Assembly (NCBI GenBank): GCA_029168955.1
Contig: JAPDOI010000107.1
Span: 1,824,799-1,888,798, forward strand
DNA: 64,000 nt
From: Aplectana chamaeleonis
Lineage: Eukaryota > Nematoda > Chromadorea > Rhabditida > Cosmocercidae
Direction: 5' to 3'
Shown here: one piece after another, positions 58,611-64,000 of the stretch
Numbering within the stretch: the first letter of the stretch is position 1
Layout of the letters: every line of letters starts with the position of its first letter
Position numbers and translations under genes: made by a program
The notes under the pieces: generated by a model
Database searches by the model: none
What the model saw: only the letters and a program-made list of their open reading frames with translations
Told to the model about the DNA's origin: nothing

Positions 58611-59171
58611 GGTGCACCGAATTCGCCTCGACCTTCAATAGGGATTGCAAAGTATTACCAGTGTACGCGCCAACAAGCCTCTTAATGACTGACTCCTAAC
58701 AATGAAATGTCAATTTAGTACAGAAATGACGTCCCGAAATGCTATATTCTCAAAAGGTCCGTTGGGATTTACGAGACAGGGGTACGCTGTGGGAAAGTTT
58801 CAAGTTCGCCGGATAGAGGACCACTCTGATTAATCTTCTTGACAACAGTATTGGGAAAAATCAGCAAGAATCTGAGTGAGAAAAATATGAAAAAACATAT
58901 TTTGAGAGTAGATAGAGCTTACAGCTATTTCAAAACACGGTCCTCTCTTTTCCACCCCATACTTACCAGTTGAAGCGCAAGTAGAACTCACGAAAACTTG
59001 CCATTTGGTCGTGTGGAGTTACAGTTTAGAAGGTAGAAATGCCAGAAATTAACAGGACGTTTTTGATATGTTTTACGCTTTTACAGCAATCCTCTCCAAA
59101 TTTTCGCTTACATTAAGGATCCAGACCTAAATCTTCCTTTCGGAAAAGGAACTCAGGATTTTTATCGCGGT

Positions 59172-59700
59172 CCTGCGTTGAAAACACAGTACACCCTCTG
59201 ATAATAATTTTGCGATTTTCTTGTAAATGTATAGAGAACCCTCCTGTATGACACGTGCCAAATGCAAGAACTCAAATTCTCCAAACAAACGAGATATAAG
59301 GGACCACCACAGGCCCGACCTCCTTCCGCACAGCCTGACCACCACGGGCCACATCTCTTGCCCGTGGTAGTGAGCTGAAGGAGAGAGTCCGGGCCTGTGT
59401 GTCACTTTACTCGGATAGCGACTACATGGATGGATGAATTCTGAACAAGTAGTTGTTTTTCAGTCTATTGCCAGTCTATCTCCTGATCCTGTTTTCTCTC
59501 GTGCAGCGATGGCGAATGAAGAGAAATACAGGCCTGGAAGACAACTCGTCCACCAAATTTTGCCCTCAGAATGCAGGCATTGAAAAGGAGCCATATCTAC
59601 GTTTGTAGGGTTTTGGACGATTTCAGAGATACCATTGTAATCAGAGAGTGGCTCTCTCAAAGGTAGGTATGAAATCTAGAAAAAAATTTGAGTAGACTTT
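59172..59700. mobile_element. MITE of the CACAGTACACCCTC family in copy B
   Basis: AACACAGTACACCCTCTGAT starts it. CACGTGCCAAATGCAAGAACTC and GAGAAATACAGGCCTGGAAGAC match 1961-2443. The right end is eroded and approximate. It falls just where the A/B match breaks off. Confidence 0.6.
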
Positions 59701-59984
59701 TTGGCTGGAATGGATTTGACTCGATTACATACTCTGTAACCGTCCTGATAGAAAGAGCATGACTTAGCGCTATTGAAGGCATCAATATCTAATTTTTGAG
59801 AAGCCAAACGCTAAGACACCAAAGGAAACATGAAGAAATTCCATGAAAAAAGACACAGCAATCAGTAGCGTGAGAATGCTAAAAAAAAAAGTGGTTTTAT
59901 GCAGGTCAAAATAGGCTTTATTCATGCAATTAAGGCGAGAATGGATCCATTTAGCGAAAAAAATTGCTTAAGCTTGATCGGTTT

Positions 59985-60093
59985 AAAACTTCGGTAAATT
60001 TCGAGATTAATTCGGTAAATCAGGAAATCAAAATTTACCCGGAAACTCCCAAACTCCAGGTAATTCGGTGAAAACGGTAAGTGCACACCCCTG
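59985..60093 (-). repeat. TCGGTAAAT words ending in CACACCCCTG
   Basis: AACTTCGGTAAATTTCG, TTCGGTAAATC and GTAATTCGGTGAAAACGGTAAG lead into TGCACACCCCTG, the complement of the CAGGGGTG terminus seen at 37559 and 40576. The matching left end was not found. Confidence 0.6.
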
Positions 60094-60638
60094 CATGGGA
60101 GTCCGAGCAGAAATTGCCATGTTTCACATCTCGTAGACCTGCACCCTGGTGTTCGATTAATTTCCGCTTGTTCACGATTTCTTACATCGAGGAGCAACAG
60201 AAGTTGACGAATATGTTTCAAGACGTTTGTATATTCACCAAACAGCTTTTCCTTTACTTTCTTGAAAAACCAAAAAGAGATAGAGTATCGACCGATTTAA
60301 TGAGGCGCTGGCTGACTAACGGTAGAGAAAGAAAACAGTCAATAATTCTTTTTTGAAGGATTTGAACTACATTCCGTATCGTAGGAGACAAAGAGAAGCC
60401 AATGACAGCTGCATCTGTTCAAAATGTGTTGGCTACCATTCCCGAATTTCACCAATGTTCCGTTTCGCTGTCGGTCCAATCGAGCCGATTGATTAGTACG
60501 GCGCCAACCCCGACGGCATCCCGTTTCTCTCGTGGAAAACGGGAAGGCGGAGCTTTACTCAAACGTATCTCGTTCGCCCCGACATTAGCTGAAAAAAAAG
60601 CGGTTCGGCCATCGGTCCGAATCGAACTAGTGCCTGAG

Positions 60639-62387
60639 TGATTATTTCTAATGCTCTTATTTTTTGTCAAATGCTCTGTCAGTGTTTCCTCTCTGAATGT
60701 TTGAAACATCGCAAAGGCACTACTAAATATATTAAGTCCAAAATCCAGCCCAGCTTCGCCACACTTCCAATATCACCCGTATTTTTGGTACAGACACTTC
60801 TGGTAAAACTCCCTCGAAATTAAGAGCTGCTTCAATTTCGCGGGTAAAAAAGCCGATTAAGTTGCAATTCCCAAGTTATTGGGTGAGGAAATCCGTTGGC
60901 AGCCTTTACGATGGCCAAAGAGACGAATAGAGAGCTCCCTGTGCGCTGGAGACCCAGAGTGCAGGTGATAGACAATGGCAGTCGAGAAGACGTCAGACGC
61001 GCGCGTGATAGACGGGGGGTTGCTGCGGAGACGCCAGACGAAACGCCGAATGCGGCGATATGCGTTGAATGATGAGTCATGGGGATGAGCTCCCGTCAAC
61101 GGGACTACCTGGCTGTCCGATTGGATATAGACACGTTCACTGTGGTTGTCACTGGTAAAAATGGGGCTAATTGAAAATGGTAGAATATTTTAGGCAAAAC
61201 AGTCTCCGGGCGATACGAGGCCCAGAGCCGAACTGGCTCCTCCCACTTCCGCCATCGGCAAGAGCTGACCAACTGCAGTTCCCAAAGGAACTGGACCTGT
61301 GTTTATGTTGAAATGGCAACTCCTGTTGGTATCCTGTTACTATCCGGAGCTGGCTGTTCTCCACCTTATTGATTACAGAAACACGCGGGGAACACGTCTA
61401 CATCCTCCACGTATGCACACAACACAACCGCTAGTTCATTGATTCAATCCTTCTTGTCCTTCGTCATCACTTGTGGCTCCATCACTCCCTTTTATTCATT
61501 TCGTATGGTTATTGGCATATTCTTTTACGTTGCTCTTACTGCTTCTAGTATTCTTGTTACCCGTTCTCTACTTGCGATTGTTTTCTACGTACACAACACG
61601 AACACATTAAAGTCAGTCGGGATTCTGTTGAGAGTAAGATTACAATTTTAACTGAGGTGATCTAGAGCAGTTGATCCTTAGATGGAGCAGCAGCCTCTTG
61701 CCCCTCCCCCTGCGCTGTACATTTTGGGGTAGCAACAGATTTTCGGTGATCTTTCCGTGTTAAAGGAAATGCCTTCTTGATGGCGAAAAAAGGTGATGGT
61801 ATAATTGTATTTCGGCAGTGAAGACAAATTTAACAGAATAAAACCGAAGAGCGCTACAATAGAAGGGTGGAGCTTGTTTTAACGCCTTGAAGGCACAAGG
61901 CGCAGTGTTAAGACTCCCAAATTACACATTTAATTGACAGTCCCTTACTGAAAATGTATCCAGAATTTTATGGACGCAGCTTTAAGCCTAAGATCGCTGA
62001 AATTGAAGGTGTCCTTGAAAAATGTCAAAGTCCAGGATAATTTATAAAATCACAAGTATTTTGTGCAGGATTTTAATTGGGGCTTTTCGCTTTGCTGCAA
62101 AGTGCCAGAAAAGCTACATAGTCCAGTATCCATATTACAAATCGAGTTTTGTAGCTGATCCAGAACGGTCATTAGAGACCGATTTTCAGCCGATTAATAT
62201 CACAACTAAAAATTGAATTCTTCAAAGAAGCGTTTTTGTCTGACTAAAAAACATAATCTGTTATTCCGGTTAGACTCGGCTTTTCGGCGCATTGTAGCAA
62301 CGCGAAAGGTCCTAATCAGATAGAGTGCCCTAATACCTGTAACTTTTCCCTTGCATTCCTGGACTTTGACATTTTCTCAGTACCAGT
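60639..62387. other. 1.7 kb without a recognised gene
   Basis: Bases 61110-61200 are a fragment of the 24615-25105 MITE (GGATATAGACACGTTCACTG, AATGGTAGAATATTTTAGGC). Bases 61065-61092 match 46976-47000 inverted. The rest has only short frames. Confidence 0.4.
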
Positions 62388-62550
62388 CAGGGATGAGCGG
62401 AGTAAAAATTTTGAATTTCGGAAATCAGAATTTGGAAATCAAGAAACAAAATTAAAATTTCGGAAAAAGGAAAATCGGAAATCAAGGAAACAAAATAAAA
62501 ATTTCGGAAATCGAAACAAGTTTCAAATTTTCGGAAATCAGAATTCCGAG
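62388..62550 (+). repeat. CAGGGATGAGCGG terminus followed by TCGGAAAT words
   Basis: CAGGGATGAGCGGAG leads into TTTCGGAAATCAGAATTTGG and repeated TTTCGGAAATC. It resembles the other CAGGGGTG-type ends. No right end is found before the window edge. Confidence 0.55.
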
Positions 62551-62742
62551 GCCAAAAGCTGCAGAAATGGAGAGAACGGAACAAAGTATAGTGGCAGCTG
62601 GCATCGAAATACATGTTCTTGACCCTCGGGTTAGAAAGCATCGGCGTCATTAAATCATTAATCGCCAGACACTTCTCCATTCCTGACGCAGACCACTGTA
62701 GAAATCGAATTTTTGATCTCATGGGGATCCCATCAAACCTTT

Positions 62743-63102
62743 GTTATACCCCACGACAGACCTGTCGCGGTCGCTGAGCACTGCTACGTCGCTGTCGCAT
62801 AAAGCCAGCCGTCGCTGTCGCTCAGGACCAAGAAACACCCGGCAGGATTCTGGATCTGGCTGGGTGGCTCTCGCTGACACCGGTCGCAGCGCACTGCGCA
62901 CAGCGACGGTTAGCCGCGACAGCGCGATTACTGCACGGTTTCAACATTTCAGGCGCATAACATCCTTTTTGAGCACAGGTCAGCAGAGTGCGATAGATGC
63001 TGCAAACTGTTCTTGCGACAACAGTTTTCTACTGGGCCTTCTCCCGGCACGGTGTCTGATTAGTTGACCGCACCTGTCGCGGTCACAAAGTTCTGGTATA
63101 AC
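62743..63102. mobile_element. ~360-bp TIR element rich in GCTGTCGC words
   Basis: GTTATACCCCACGACAGACC at the left and TTCTGGTATAAC at the right, with ACCTGTCGCGGTC near both ends in opposite orientation. GTCGCTGTCGC and CAGCGACGG words recur, as in 51921-52218, but the ends differ. Confidence 0.6.
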
Positions 63103-63359
63103 AATGGCCTCAGGGATGTACGGGCGCGGCGTCGCTTCGGTTCTGAACAAAAGCGTTACACCTCTGAAATGGTGGAATTTAAGTTTCTTTTTACACGTAG
63201 AGATTCCGTTTTCGGTCTTGCAGTGTTTTTTGTCAAAGTCTAGATTTCTAACGGTGACGGATTCACGACTGAAAAAGGGCGTTGGCTCGTGGAACGACTA
63301 ACGACTAACTGATTAGCAAACATCAATTACGCACAAAATCCCATAGCAGTTGAGTTGCT
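63103..63359. other. Unassigned, one 65-codon frame
   Basis: A plus-strand ATG frame at 63104-63301 of no recognised family lies between two MITEs. Confidence 0.3.
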
Positions 63360-63363
63360 TTAA

Positions 63364-63795
63364 AGGCAGCATACACGCTTAGAATCGTGTATCACAGAAC
63401 ACAACGCCCACGCATTTTGAAGCGTTAAAAACGACCCACAATGACGCTAGGAGAGTAAGGAGTTGGCCCCGCCCCTGGCCTTCTCCGGCTTCTATATTTG
63501 CGTCCTCCTCCAAAACAGGGTTGCTGAGCCATTTCTCCCACTACCGGCGACATTTGTAGTTTGGTACTGTCGTAGACCACATGCATCGACGACGGTGGGA
63601 ATGGCCCAGCACCATTTCGGAGGAATACGCAAATATAGAAGGCTGAAATACAGTACGTGGCCGCTCCTTACCTCGCCTAGCGTCGCATAGTGGGTCGTTT
63701 TTAACGCTTCAAATGCGTAAGCGTTGTAATCTAGACGCCATACAGCTCTACTTCCGTAGTTATCTAAACCATTTTACGATTGTGGCGCACTGCCT
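63364..63795. mobile_element. 432-bp palindromic TTAA MITE
   Basis: AGGCAGCATACACGC starts it and GTGGCGCACTGCCT ends it, TTAA at 63360-63363 and 63796-63799. AACGCCCACGCATTTTGAAGCG pairs with CGCTTCAAATGCGTAAGCGTT (parts), and TCTATATTTGCG pairs with CGCAAATATAGA. Same element as 9055-9640. Confidence 0.8.
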
Positions 63796-63907
63796 TTAAA
63801 ATGCGTGTAAAAGATGAGAGAGCTGTCCATTTCTTCTGGGAAAGGTAAGCTTTGGATCCCTCTAATAACATAAGTAAAAGAATCCTACTAACTATACGCT
63901 GTTTAAT

Positions 63908-63940
63908 TGTGTGTGACCCGTTGTGTGTATGTTTGTGTGT

Positions 63941-64000
<60 letters not shown>
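63908..64000 (+). repeat. (TG)n microsatellite, runs off the window
   Basis: TG with a few interruptions to the last base. It is preceded by ACTAACTATACGCTG, as is the run at 28872. Confidence 0.9.

Larger units (their letters stand above)
56526..60638 (+). mobile_element. Large TIR transposon, copy B (4.1 kb)
   Basis: CTCAGGCACCGGTTCGATTC at the left and CGAATCGAACTAGTGCCTGAG at the right. TG lies outside both ends (56524-56525 and 60639-60640). It has the same orientation as copy A and matches it at both ends. Its middle carries one TTAA MITE (59172-~59700) and a TCGGTAAAT-rich stretch. The right end reads MTAASVQNVLATIPEF and RFSRGKREGG in one frame, both also present in copy A with frameshifts, so a short protein may once have been coded here. 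No transposase motif (DDE) can be seen. Confidence 0.8.

Overview
The window looks like repeat-rich animal nuclear DNA, most likely from a nematode. The evidence is indirect: decayed RTE and CR1 retrotransposons, very dense short inverted-repeat transposons (MITEs), and degenerate CGGCAA and TTTACGA palindromic repeats of the kind found in rhabditid and strongylid worms. I found no intact host gene, rRNA gene, SL RNA gene or CRISPR array. The longest open frames are under 180 codons and nearly all lie inside repeats. I read the 64 kb as a nest of mobile elements, many of which can be delimited by terminal inverted repeats (TIRs) and target-site duplications (TSDs).

Region by region. 1-9.6 kb: the 3' end of an RTE retrotransposon, then TTAA-flanked MITEs, a TA-flanked palindromic MITE and a 2.9-kb palindrome (4255-7181) whose arms contain ~135-bp tandem units. 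9.6-12.8 kb: mostly unrecognised sequence. 12.8-15.4 kb: a hAT-like element with a 7-of-8 TSD, carrying three younger MITEs. 15.7-20.1 kb: fold-back elements, including two copies of a TTA/TAA-flanked GGCC-ended MITE. 20.9-23.6 kb: a decayed CR1-type retrotransposon on the minus strand (YADD and GDFN motifs visible). 24-26.1 kb: five nested or abutting MITEs. 26.5-28.1 kb and 41.5-43.4 kb: opposite-facing copies of one element. 28.4-31.9 kb: MITEs, a long TG run and fold-backs. 31.9-37.4 kb: sequence between inverted arms. 34.7-35.4 kb and 44.3-45.4 kb: another inverted pair.

37.6-40.5 kb is the best-delimited large element: hAT-like CAGGGGTG ends with a perfect 8-bp duplication, CTGCGGAC. 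47.9-55.7 kb and 56.5-60.6 kb are two same-orientation copies of one large TIR transposon. The first copy is enlarged by a minus-strand LINE, which is itself split by a Harbinger-like MITE with a TAA duplication, and by a minisatellite. The last 3.4 kb holds more MITEs and ends in a TG repeat.

Nothing suggests that these parts act as a gene pathway. Their relationship is chronological: elements inserted into elements, with TTAA sites reused at several junctions. The most notable candidates are the unnamed large TIR element pair, the CAGGGGTG-ended group whose members carry different short repeat words at their ends, and the 2.9-kb palindrome. Boundaries and homologies were read by eye, without alignment or database search.
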